A DNA stretch of 64,000 nt. Origin: Lotus japonicus. Lineage: Eukaryota > Streptophyta > Magnoliopsida > Fabales > Fabaceae. The position numbers were made by a program, and so were the translations under genes. The notes below the pieces were generated by a model. The model was not told the DNA's origin. It was given only the letters and a program-made list of their open reading frames with translations, and ran no database searches. Below, piece by piece: positions 23,700 through 34,600 of this stretch; position 1 is the first letter of the stretch, and every line of letters starts with the position of its first letter. The stretch lies in assembly GCF_012489685.1 (NCBI RefSeq), contig NC_080041.1, positions 22,879,802 through 22,943,801 of the forward strand, in the 5' to 3' direction.

Positions 23700-24320
23700 C
23701 TCCCTTCCGGTAATTTTTATAAGAAACACTTTGGCAATTTTTCTTGATCCTTTTTATAAGAAATACTCTTATAAAATTAAGTCAAATAATCAATTCCAAT
23801 GCAAAGAGATATATTTCCAATGCAAAAATTTGGAGGGAAATTGCAAGCACCCAATAGGCATGGTCAACATTTATAGTAATTAACATGATTGTTTTTGTAA
23901 AAAGGAAAAAACATCATTGGAATTAAGCATAGTAGTTTACTCCCTCCGGTCCTATTTATAAGCAACAACAAAAAAATTCACATAGTTTAAGAAATGTAGT
24001 TAAACTAGATAAAATACATTAAATTTGTCTTAAATTAAAATAAACTTCCAAAATTACCCTTTGTTATTAGTGTTGGAAAGTGGGAAAGAGAGAGAATAAT
24101 TAATGAGATACATTTTACAAGTTAGAATTAATAAGGGTATCATTGGAAAAAATTAATTAATATAACTCAAACTTTCATTTGGTTCTTATAAAAAGGACCA
24201 AGATTTTTCTTCTCTTTCATGCTTATAAATAGGACCGGAGGGAGTATTTTATAAAAAATATAAGTTTCATTGGTTTGTGTGATTTGTCCAAGTTTTTCTT
24301 ATAAAAAGGAGAGGAGGAAG
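23700..24320. mobile_element. Outer Stowaway-like MITE, interrupted
   Basis: Left end CTCCCTTCCGG followed by TTTTTATAAGAAA, and right end the inverse (TTCTTATAAAAAGG ... GAGGAGGAAG). TA flanks both sides (23698-23699, 24321-24322). Mariner-type MITEs with TA target sites show this pattern. The termini match imperfectly. A second, better-conserved Stowaway element sits inside it. Confidence 0.6.
23940..24244. mobile_element. Stowaway MITE (Tc1/mariner type)
   Basis: 305 bp with near-perfect inverted ends CTCCCTCCGGTCCTATTTAT and the inverse ATAAATAGGACCGGAGGGAG, flanked by TA on both sides (23938-23939, 24245-24246). AT-rich interior without coding capacity. It is nested in the MITE at 23700-24320. 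Confidence 0.9.
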
Positions 24321-24322
24321 TA

Positions 24323-24523
24323 TCTTGTAAAAAGGGGGTTGTGATTCCTTTTCCTGTCTCCGGACTACTGATAGAGAGGGATTGTAAGTTCTTGTAACTA
24401 CCTACTATGAGTGGTTGTCTTCATTTATTTGGTTATTTTCAATAAAGTTCTTTTTGTTCTATAAAAAAATCACAAAATGTAAAATATAAATTAAATTAAA
24501 ATAACACATAGTTATAACTTATA
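24323..24523 (+). other. Possible LINE 3' tail
   Basis: 24400-24470 has TTTCAATAAAGTTC followed by TTCTATAAAAAAAT, the usual look of a plant LINE 3' end with a short A tail. No reverse transcriptase sequence can be read upstream, so only a tentative call is possible. Confidence 0.3.
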
Positions 24524-26240
24524 GGGTTAATCGTCTACTTGGTCCCTGTCTTTGTCTCGTCGTCTGAAATTAGTCCCTCCCCGGAAAATTTGCAAATCTG
24601 GGTCCTCTCGTTTGCAATAAGTCTGGAGCAGGTCCTCGTCGGAGCCCGGAGCTCCGGCGAGTGATGAATAGGCATGCTGACTGGGATAAAAATGATGACG
24701 TGGATTTTAAAAATAAATAAAAAATAAAAAAATAAAATAGAATTCAGATTTATTAATCCAATTAACTAAAAAAATCTAATTAACTATCTAACCCTAGTCT
24801 AATTCACAAAATCAATTTACCAAAATAAAAAAAAAATTGGTGAAGTTAAACACATCCGTGTTCCTGCTCCTCATCTCCATGTTCATCATCTTCATCTTCT
24901 CCATCACATCATCTTCTTCCTCATCACCTCCTTCAACAGATCTGTGTTCCTGCTCCAGCTTCTTCACCCGCAACCCTCCCTCACCCGCAACCCACCCTCA
25001 CTTCTTCCAAAACAGAGCTTCTGAACCCATCCCTCCCTCACCCGCGACCCACCCATGAAACCCACCCCCACCCAGAACCCATCGCAACCCACCCCACCAC
25101 ATGCAATCCAACTCAACAACAACCTTCTTGCGGAGCCACCTTGGACGCTGTCGCCTTTGATTTCTTCTGAGGCTTTTCTGACTTCTTCTCTGTTTTCCCC
25201 TGTTTCTGCATCTCAGCCAAGCCTTCACAAATGGCCTGAAGCTTTGCATCAACAGAGGAATGCAGAGGCTTGTACTCGCCGAAATCTCCGCCGACGGAGG
25301 ATCCCTGGTGGCGGCGGAGGTTGGGAATCGGAGTGAAGAGAGGTAGATCGAAGTGGTGCCCTCACGGCCTCACCCACCCTCACCCTCATCCACATGCAAC
25401 CTCAACCCAACACTAACCCACATGCAACCCTAACCTACAAAAGAGGAAGAGATCGACCCACATCAATTCTCACCCACCGCAACCCTAACCTTCAAACCCA
25501 GGTGCGAATCGGAGTGAAGAGGGGGTAGATCGAAGTGGTGGGTCGCGGTACCACCACCGTAGCAGCACCACGAACCAAGCTGACCTCGCCATAACCGACA
25601 CCACATCCTCTTCATCTTCCTCTTCCCAGTAAACAAGTTGAAGAACAGAGTGGCAATTGAGGGGTTCTGGGTTTCTAAGTTGGATGAAGTTGGGGGGGGG
25701 GGAGAAATCGATGGTGGGGTTATGGGTTCTGGGAATTTTGTGGTTCATAGTGATGGGGTTTTGAGTTTGAAAGATTGCAGGGTTTTGGGTGGAGAGCGTG
25801 AGGGTGAAGATTGTAGGGTTGTGTCTGTTGTTCCTGTTGTATTTTTGCACCCTGTTTGTTGTTTCTGAAACTCTGTAATTCGGTTTCCTTTGATGATGAA
25901 GAAGAAGATGAAGGAGTAGTAGATGATGAGATGAATTTCTGGGTCCTTTGGAGATGATGATTTTGTGAAGATGAAGATGATTTTGGGTTAATTTGGGGGA
26001 GGGGGGACTTTTAATTGAATAAAACTAATTTGTATTTTATTTTTAATTTTTTTCCCTTGACACGTCAGCGTTTTTATCCCAGTCAGCATGCCTATTCATC
26101 ACTTGCCGGAGCTCCGGGCTCCGGCGAGGACCTGCTCCAGACTTATTGCAAACGAGAGGACCCAGATTTGTAAATTTTCCGGGGAGGGACTAATTTCAGA
26201 CGGCGAGTCAAAAACAGGGATCAAGTAGAGGATTAACCCT
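24524..26240. mobile_element. Long-TIR transposon (Mutator-like, non-autonomous)
   Basis: 1717 bp with inverted repeats of about 180 bp (24524-24705 and 26060-26240) at about 94 percent identity by eye, beginning AGGGTTAATC. Each arm contains a small palindrome CCGGAGCTCC. The interior is leader-like C/T-rich DNA with an open frame at 24837-25058 starting MVKLNTSVFLLLISMFIIF, a signal-peptide-like sequence followed by a Pro/Ser-rich tail. It may be captured host sequence. A direct duplication recurs within it (about 25328-25357 and 25508-25538, GAGTGAAGAG...GTAGATCGAAGTGGTG). No transposase is present. A target duplication could not be confirmed. Confidence 0.75.
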
Positions 26241-27054
26241 AACATAATTGAACTATTAACTAATAAAATTTATACTTTATCCATAGCCCTAATGAAGGTA
26301 ACAAGAGTAAAAGTGTAGTGACCTCACACGGTAAGATTAGCAAAGCGAAGAGACAGAAGTAACATTAACGTTAATCCATGATACACACAAAAAAAGAAAT
26401 TAAAAAGATGAAGAAAGAGTGACATCATATCCTGTCGGAGAAGGAGGGCACGTAGGCAGCTCCCATAAATGCAGACAGATTAATTTCGTCGGATATGAAG
26501 AAGAAAGAAGTCCGTGTCATCTTATTTTTATTAATTAGTATGGTTTTCTTTCTCTTATCAATTCCCATTTCTACTACCATTTCTTCAACCACCTTCATTT
26601 CTCATTCTAGCTAGCCAAGCCTACCACACCACAAACACCAACATAAACATACATGCTTTGCTATAAATGGCATACATTCACCCTCTCACCCATTTTCCCT
26701 TCCCAAATATAATTACATGATTTTACTTTGCTTTTACCCCCTCTCTAACCAAATTGCAACAAAAATTAAGTGCAACATTAGAAAGTTTTATATAATTAAT
26801 TTTCATATAAAAACCAATTATGAGGAGGGGGTTCTATCAATTCATTCAATTGCTAGTTTGGTTCGTATTATTGATTTTATTTTGTTGAGATTAACATCAT
26901 CATCACCGATAATAATGACTAATTCATTTGTTGTGTGTGTTCATTAACCGATTCAACAGCTGATCATGAAATATACTCAATTAATATGGTTGAGAATAAA
27001 ACTTCTAACTTTATGGTTAAATAACGAGGTGAACAACTAATACATCACACCTTA
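26241..27054. other. Intergenic region upstream of the ZF-HD gene
   Basis: No credible gene. A sequence GCTATAAATGG near 26660 followed by a C/T-rich stretch could be a promoter, but it lies 1.45 kb from the nearest coding start. The 76-codon frame at 26717 has no recognisable features. Confidence 0.35.
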
Positions 27055-27414
27055 GAGCATCTCTAATGGAGGTTACTTAAATTCAGTTGGCAACTTAAGC
27101 AACGTTGCTTATTTTGGAGCACCACTGGAGCAACATGACGTGGTAGTTGAGTTGCTTAAATTTAAGCAACGGTTGCTTATTTTCTCTCTCCTTACTTTTT
27201 GACTAAAAAATCATATTTTCTCTTTCATTCTTGTACTTGTACAGTGTCATTACCTTGAAATAATATAAATATAAGAGATATAATGAGACTCAACTAAAAG
27301 TAAACTAAGCAACCGTGGTTGGAGCGAATTCTGCTTGGATTGCTTAAATCCTATGATTCACCGAAATAGTTTTTAAGTAATCCAACTAGCAGCAACTATA
27401 CATTGAAGATGCTT
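27055..27414. mobile_element. Tourist-like MITE upstream of the ZF-HD gene
   Basis: 360 bp with ends GAGCATCTCTAATGG and the inverse of CATTGAAGATGCTT, and TTA on both sides (27052-27054, 27415-27417). It shares its terminus with the MITE at 8192 but has a different interior. Its right end is about 700 bp from the ZF-HD start codon, close enough to add regulatory sequence. Confidence 0.8.
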
Positions 27415-27417
27415 TTA

Positions 27418-28113
27418 GAATTAGAGTTTCAGAACATTAATTTTAAGAAGAAGAAAGAAAGTGATTGATATATCATTTTCAATTTGTTTTCTTATTAGAA
27501 AAAGAACAATGTCATAAAAAGCGAGGAGAAATGGGTTATAGCCGGTTAAAGTAAAAAGTAAATGTCTGAACATGTAGGTACAGGTGTTAATTATGCAATG
27601 GCAAGTTTTTGAAAGGCTTTCCAGAGTGAAACACCTCTTTTCTGCACACCGGTTATTCATGACCACATCATCTTCCATCTCTTATCTTCTCCTACTAAAA
27701 ACTCAAACAAAACAAAACATTAATAATAACACATGTAATATTAATAAATAAAATATGAAAATTCCAACTTACCTATCTCCAATATGATTAAATGATGGGT
27801 TATTTAACCTAAACTTTATCATGGGTCATTTAGACAACCTTTTACTATTTTTTATTAAAAAAATTACTATTATTAAATTCAATATAAATGAACAACACAA
27901 TCTCACTTAGCTTAGTCATTATTAACCTTGTGAAACAAACTCTCTAGTGGTTTTTTCATTCATTCATTCACTATTCTCACCTCATGAGTCATGTAGATCT
28001 TCAATCTCCTCTCATGTCTCAAGCATCTAGCTAGTAAAAATCTAGAGTGTGGAAAAAAATTGGTGAGAAATTTTATTTTATATTTTTGAAAAAAAGAAAA
28101 AGTGGAGATTGAT
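27418..28113. other. Proximal upstream region of the ZF-HD gene
   Basis: AT-rich promoter or leader region without a coding frame. It contains CT-rich stretches and a CATTCATTCATTCA run near 27958. No confident TATA box is assigned. Confidence 0.4.
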
Positions 28114-28935
28114 ATGGAGTTTGATGAGCAAGAAGAGCAAGATGAAGAAATGGGGATCCCGGAGTCACCGCCGCCGGTGCCGGCGAGTTACGACCCGCTT
28201 TTGAACTCAGCACCGAGATCCAAAATCGCAGAGGTTTCAGCGCCTGTAATCGGGAGGAAAGGCGGCTCGTTTACCCCGCCGGTGGCAGCGGGGGTTGTGA
28301 GGTACAGGGAATGCCAGAAGAACCACGCCGTCAGCTTCGGCGGCCACGCCGTCGACGGGTGCTGCGAGTTCATGGCTGCCGGAGATGAAGGCAAGCTGGA
28401 GGCTGTGATCTGCGCCGCCTGTAACTGTCACCGGAACTTCCACCGCAAGGAGATCGACGGCGAAACAGTGGCCTCGTGCCAGAGGCAGCAGCCTCCGCCT
28501 CCTCCGGTGCACCACCACCAGTACCACAGCCAATTCTCCCCTTACTACCACCGTGGACCTCAGCACCATGCCGCCTCCGGCGGCTACCTCCACCACCACC
28601 TGACAACATCTCCGACGGCGCCCCACCGGCCGTTAGCACTTCCACCGGCGACTTCAGGAGGTGGATTCAGCAGGGAGGAGGAAGACATGTCTAACCCTAG
28701 CAGCAGTGGTGGAGGCGGCGGTGGCGGCGGAGGTGGAATGAAAAAGAGGTACAGGACCAAGTTCACGCCGGAGCAGAAGGAGAAGATGCTGGCTTTTGCA
28801 GAAGAGCTTGGTTGGAGAATCCAGAAGCATCAAGAAGCTGCTGTTGAACAATTCTGTGCTGAAACTTGTGTGAGGAGAAACGTTCTCAAGGTTTGGATGC
28901 ACAATAACAAGAACACTCTTGGTAAGAAACCCTAA
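28114..28935 (+). CDS. Zinc-finger homeodomain (ZF-HD/ZHD) transcription factor
   Basis: 273 residues, intronless, as is usual for this plant-specific family. The ATG at 28114 ([14 protein letters not shown]) was chosen; the frame is open a little upstream without another ATG. The acidic N-terminus is followed by the ZF-HD dimerisation zinc finger at about residues 62-117, with [19 protein letters not shown] and the Cys/His cluster [12 protein letters not shown] His/Pro-rich linker and a Gly run (about 200-208) precede the homeodomain at about 210-268, with [16 protein letters not shown] and the recognition helix [12 protein letters not shown], where family members have M in place of the usual Q50-region F. 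These proteins form homo- and heterodimers through the zinc finger and regulate floral, leaf and stress genes in the nucleus. The acidic MEFDE start resembles the ZHD1/ZHD2 subgroup, but I do not assign a symbol. Confidence 0.96.
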   Translation: MEFDEQEEQDEEMGIPESPPPVPASYDPLLNSAPRSKIAEVSAPVIGRKGGSFTPPVAAGVVRYRECQKNHAVSFGGHAVDGCCEFMAAGDEGKLEAVICAACNCHRNFHRKEIDGETVASCQRQQPPPPPVHHHQYHSQFSPYYHRGPQHHAASGGYLHHHLTTSPTAPHRPLALPPATSGGGFSREEEDMSNPSSSGGGGGGGGGGMKKRYRTKFTPEQKEKMLAFAEELGWRIQKHQEAAVEQFCAETCVRRNVLKVWMHNNKNTLGKKP

Positions 28936-29697
28936 TTAACTTTTTCCGATCATTCTCTCCGATTCTCTTTCATGGTGGTGAAAGAGAGAAGGAGAGAAAG
29001 AGAAAGAGCATTATGTGTGAAAGAAAAAAGAAACTTTGATGTTGATGAAAGTGCAACTTAATGGAGATCGATGTAGTTAGGGTTCTTACTTGTTCTTCAT
29101 CATCATTTGGTTAATTAAATAATTTAGTTAATTTCAGTTTATAGTGTTATTCTATGATGTTCAGTTTTGATTTGCAACTTGCAACCTTGAGCTAGCAACC
29201 AGCATTGTTATTATTACATAATTAAAACAATGATCAGGTTATCAATTGCGAATCAAATCTCGTTTATTTGTTGACTGTTGTGTGTAAAGGTAGAGACACC
29301 AAGTTTTGAAGAAGAAGAAAAAAGCAAACAAACGTTGTTTATGGGAAAATCTTGCTAGTGTATGTGTCTTTCAGACAAGAGAACGTGAATGGCATGCAAT
29401 AATGGAATTAACTTAGCTTTGTGTGTGTTTTCAATCTTCTCCTACATTTGTTCCTTCACTTCACACATAGCTTTTTGTTTGTTATTTAATTTAATTTCTC
29501 GTTCATTTCCAAGTTTCCAACATCCTTAAAGTCCCCGGTGTTAACCTCGTCCTCCATTGTGATTCAGTGATTTTTTATCTTCTTCTCTTATTCTTCTGTG
29601 TTGGGTCGCTGTTGTTGGTTTTAATTATGTGTGTGAGCGTTGGGAAAAGGAAAATGAAAAAGAAATGTATATATAGAATTCAAACTCATGAATAATG
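28936..29697. other. 3' flank of the ZF-HD gene
   Basis: Likely 3' untranslated region followed by intergenic DNA. GA-rich stretch at 28980-29030. No second gene is seen. Confidence 0.4.
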
Positions 29698-29876
29698 TAA
29701 AATGTTTTCTTCACAAGGTGAGGTGGAAGGAGGTGGAAGAGGAGAGAGATAGGAAGAAAAGAAAAAGTAAAAGAGAGAAAATATGAGATGTGATAAATGA
29801 TAAGAGAAGAGAGGTAGAAATAAAAATAGGTGAAAATGAAGTGTTTAAAAGATGAGGTTTGTATATATCATTACTC
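29698..29876 (-). mobile_element. Hairpin MITE, copy C
   Basis: 179 bp in the same orientation as copy B. A perfect 11-bp direct repeat CATGAATAATG flanks it (29687-29697 and 29877-29887). The right end ATATATCATTACTC matches copy B (ATATATCATAACTC). The left end has CTTCAC followed by a shortened hairpin arm AAGGTGAGG. Purine-rich interior. Confidence 0.8.
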
Positions 29877-29887
29877 CATGAATAATG

Positions 29888-31194
29888 ATTCTTCAGAATG
29901 AATGAATGAATTGCCATTGTGGTGAATGTTTGGTCAGTGCGGTGTGAAAAGCGAGAAAGCAATGGATGGAAGAACTAGGAGTGGGTATTCACGCGGCAAA
30001 ATCGTACACTGTATGCCTGTCGGGTCACAGATTACAGGCTTGCACTTCAGAAGAGTTGCAGACTTTATTTTTTTCTGGAGTATGATTAGCAGCGTCCTAA
30101 ATAATCCTATTTATGTTCTATCTACTTGTTCTTATCTACTTGTTACTTTAATTTCCTCTTCTTAACTATTCACCTCTCTCTCTCTATGATTTTCGTGGTA
30201 AAAATACAATATAATTTTTAAAAGTTAATAATACATAATATTTAAGATTAAAATATTAAATCATGTGATTTATTCAAAGAAAAATTAGGATATATTTTCA
30301 CTCGCTTTTATTTTTACGCACAAATATCTTTTAATAGTTTTCAAAAATTATGTTTGGATATTTGTCGGCACATTAACTAATAATGCATGTACTAAGGGTA
30401 AATTACACAAAACTCATGGATTAAGATAAATGTTCATTTATAAGTAAACTGGTGCTCAAACATGTATTAAGTTAATTCAATCAAATTGATTAACGTTTAT
30501 TTAGTTTGATTTTATTCCTAAATCAATATTATTTAGTTTGATTCAAATGATTTTCCCTTTAAAATTTAATAGAAGGAAAATGGGAACACCATTCATGTAG
30601 TTTTATGTTGGTATTTCTACTCAGGAGATAAGTGAATATATAATGATAGATCAAGTGATAAGAGCTGAAAGATATATGAGTTGGAGAGGGGGAGGTCCGT
30701 GAATTTGGTCCCTAAAGGGAAAATTTTGGTCGATCAAAAAAATATTTATAGTTTTAAACATCACAAAAGCACGACATTTCTTTCGTTAACTGTAGTGGAT
30801 CATGTTAAAAATTAGTTTATTTGTGAACCATGATTTACTATTAACATTTAGTGCATGCCATTTACAATATGCTTCTAATTATTTGTTCAAATTAATTTGC
30901 GGAGAAGTCATTTTAACTAATGAATTAGATTTTTCATAGGCCCCGCTAGATAAATCTCATTTCATGTACACTTCATATTTCTTCTTACCTCATTTTCTTT
31001 ATTACGTAACATCGGTCAGTCCAAACGGTCACACGACTCATAATCGTCATGGTTGTCTTATAAGGCTCACAGACAAGTGTTGGGTTGGTCGGCAAGAACA
31101 TCCAAAAGACAAATATGACGCTCATCCAAAGATAAGTTGGTCAAATAAATCGCTAGATTATTCGAAGTTTTAAATGAAACAACCTAGCAAAGGT
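29888..31194. other. Unassigned AT-rich region before the gypsy element
   Basis: No convincing gene. A 79-codon frame at 29926-30165 has no known domain. The remainder is AT-rich with several GTTTGATT phrases near 30480-30540. 31010-31190 is more mixed in composition but shows no frame. Confidence 0.35.
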
Positions 31195-31557
31195 TGTGGA
31201 CTGGGCGGGGCATACACTATGCTCATGCCCGCCCAAGAGTGAAGACAACCACGGCGGGAATCATCGACGCAGCTAATATCTTTGCCTTCCCTTAGGGGGA
31301 CCCACGAGCCAGCTGGAAGATTCTTCTTGATTTGTCTTATATGTATAGGAATTTGGGCCCTGGTTGTCAGGCCAAAATATAGGAAAGGTCCATATCATGA
31401 CCACCCCCTCTATAAAAGGGGAGGTCATCCACTTGTACGAAACCAACTTTTCAGCATTAATGAGAATATTCCTTTTATGGTAGTTTTGCTATTTTAGTGC
31501 TCTGCTAGGGTTTACTTTTTGTCTTTCTCTTACGTAAGCTTGCCCTAGTACAGAACA
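31195..31557 (+). repeat. Gypsy 5' LTR
   Basis: 363 bp. A TATA box TATAAAA lies at 31411-31417 in a GC-rich setting. Ends AGTACAGAACA, one base before the primer-binding site. Confidence 0.95.
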
Positions 31558-31558
31558 T

Positions 31559-31574
31559 TGGCGCCGTCTGTGGC
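31559..31574 (+). promoter_or_regulatory. Gypsy primer-binding site
   Basis: TGGCGCCGTCTGTGG lies one base after the 5' LTR. TGGCGCC starts are typical of Tat and Athila relatives, which prime from non-methionine tRNAs. The exact tRNA would need comparison with tRNA 3' ends. Confidence 0.8.
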
Positions 31575-31617
31575 TCTGACTTAGCTCTTCCGGTGACAGA
31601 AGGAGGAATTGCGAGCC

Positions 31618-34600
31618 ATGGAGACTCGTTCATGCGGCGTGGGTCGACGCGATCATCGCTGGCGCGGTGGTGGTCGACACGGCGGTCGCGGCGGCGGACG
31701 AAACAACAACCGTCCCGTACTGGACGAGCAAGAGCAGGAAGCTTCCTCGGAGGGGGTCCACTCAGTGGCGCCGTCGCCAGCGTCATTGGTGAATGCAGCT
31801 CCGGGAAGACCTTCAGATCTGATCGCTAAATCAGATCCAGGTGTTAGGCGGCGTTCAACGCCGCCTAACTATGTGAACTTGGAAGATCTTAAAACCACTG
31901 CTCCACGGAGAGCGCAAGAGGCAGTGACAGGTATCACGCCTGCGGCTTTGCAACAAATGTTAGATACCTTACAGAAGGTGCAGTCCCAAAACGAGCAGTT
32001 GCAAGCCCAAGTTGAGTATCTCACTCAGCGGCAGGATTTTAAGCAAGAACAACGCCTAGAGGCGGAGGATGTAGTTGAATTTCAACCTTTTGTTCCAGCC
32101 ATCACTAGGGTGGACATTCCAAAGCACCTGCAAACCATGGCATTAGACGCCTTTTCGGGCGAATCTGATCCTATGGAGCACCTTAGATATTTCAATACCA
32201 AAATGGTGATCGGCGGGGCGACGGATGCGGTAAAATGTCGATTATTTCCTTCCACGTTCAAAGGCATGGCGATGCAGTGGTTCATTCGACAACCGCCCTT
32301 CTCCATTGATAATTTCACTGATCTGTCCACTAAGTTTCTGACTCAATTTTCCGCCAATAAAACCACAAAAGCAACAATGTTTGATCTTATCAGCATACAT
32401 CAGCAACCAGGCGAGAAATTAAAAACCTACATGGCACGCTTCAGCAAGATGGCGGTGCAGTTGGAGGAGGAAAATCCAGATGTCTGTTTGGCGTCTTTCA
32501 AAAATGGCCTTCGGGCGGGAGATTTGAATAGAGACTTAACAAGGCGACCGGCGAAGGATATGATGGATCTTCGCGCTCGTGTTCAAGAGTTCATATTGAT
32601 CGAGCAAGATGATCAGAAGAAACAAGAAAGAGAGGAAGGACGCAAGCAGTCTCAATCTGGCGGTGTTTCACAGGACAAATCCAAGGCGGGAAAGGAAACC
32701 AGGGTAGCGCAAACCCCCCGTGTACCAAGACCGGGACCATACCAAAACTCTAAACCTGGCTTTCAAAATACATGGCACAGAAATTCACAAGGTCCCACTG
32801 CTGCCACAGCTGGTCAGCCTGGTGCTTCGCCAACGCCAGTCCCACTTACTAAGTTGAATGCACCCTTAAGTACCATTTTAAGGGCAGTTGGGCAGACCAA
32901 CGTTGTGCAGTACCCACCACCCCCACGGCGGCCGCCAGCTAACGTGGACACCAATAGGTGGTGCGAGTACCACAAGGCGTTGGGGCATACGACAGATAAT
33001 TGTTGGAATTTAAGGCGGGAAATTGATCGTTTGATTAAAGCTGGCCATTTGGAAAACTTTGTTAAAGACACAGCAACGCCAGAGGTAGCTAAGATCACTC
33101 AGGAGGACAAAGGTAAAGGTAAAGAGATAGTTGAAGAGTTGGGCGATCCTGTTGGGGAATGCTCATCTATTGCAGGAGGATTTGGCGGGGGTGCAATTTC
33201 AAGTAGGGCTAGAAAACGCTACGTGGCGACAGTACATTCAGTACAGGAGTCGAACGAAGGCGAGTGTTGGGTGAATCATTCCCCTATTATATTTACCCCT
33301 CAGGATTTCGCGCATGTGATTCCCCATGACAACGATCCAATTGTGGTAACAATTAGGGTTAACAATTATGTGACAAAGAAAGTATTCTTAGACCAGGGAT
33401 CTTCGGCGGATATCATCTATGGAGACGCCTTTGATCGCCTGGGACTAAAGGAATCAGATTTGAAACCATACAAGGGAACCTTGGTGGGATTCACAGGGGA
33501 CCGTGTCAGTGTGCGGGGATACGTGGAAATTCCGACTGCCTTTGGGGAAGGAGAGTTTGTCAAGAAATTTCAAGTAAAGTACTTAGTATTGGCGTGTAGA
33601 GCCAATTACAATGTACTCTTGGGGCGAGACACCCTCAACAAGGTCTGCGCGGTCATCTCAACTGCTCATTTAACTGTTAAATATCCCGCCTGCAACGGGA
33701 AGGTCGGGATATTGCGTGTAGACCAGAATGCAGCAAGGGAATGCTATTTAAGAAGCGTGGCGCTCTATGGGCGAAAGGCAGCCAAGGAGAGCCATCGAAT
33801 TACAGAAATCTTCCCACAAGAAGGATTTAGCTTGGACCCAAGGGACGAGGCTGATGATTTTCGCCCACAACCTCTGGAAGAAACCAAGCAGGTGCAAGTC
33901 AAGGACAAGTTTCTAAAGATTGGCAGTGGTTTGACAATAGAACAAGAGGACAGACTAATCACCCTTCTGGGTGATAATCTAGATCTCTTCGCATGGACCA
34001 TCAATGATGTACCAGGGATTGACCCCAAGGTGATCACTCACAAACTAGCCATACGACCAGGGGCGACCCCAGTCATCCAACCAAGGCGAAGAATGAGTGA
34101 AGAAAAGCACAAGGCTGTACAATTAGAGACTGAAAAATTAATCAAGGCCCGCTTCATCCGTGAGGTACAGTACCCAACGTGGCTCGCCAATGTTGTGATG
34201 GTCAAGAAGGCCAATGGGAAATGGCGAATGTGCACGGACTACACAAGCTTGAACAAAGTGTGTCCCAAAGATTCGTACCCACTTCCCAATGTTGATAAGC
34301 TTGTGGATGGAGCTTCAGGGAATGAACTTTTAAGTCTCATGGACGCTTATTCGGGCTATAATCAGATTATGATGCATCCCTCGGATGAGGAAAGTACAGC
34401 ATTTAGGACCAATCAGGCGAACTATTGTTACAAGACAATGCCTTTTGGTTTGAAGAATGCAGGAGCTACGTACCAACGGCTCATGGACAAAATTTTTTCA
34501 AAACAAGTAGGCAGGAATATGGAGGTGTATGTGGACGACATGATTGTAAAGTCCGCTAGGGCTAGTGATCATGGTGGTGACCTCAAAGAAGCGTTTGATC

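Noticed and set aside
24506..26258. Target duplication of the long-TIR element at 24524
   Set aside because: Flanks look vaguely alike (ACATAGTTATAACTTAT and ACATAATTGAACTATTA) but do not give an adjacent exact repeat.
28237..28645. Long antisense frames over the ZF-HD gene
   Set aside because: GC-rich coding DNA leaves the opposite strand open. The composition (Gly/Val/Arg-rich) and lack of any domain mark them as shadows.
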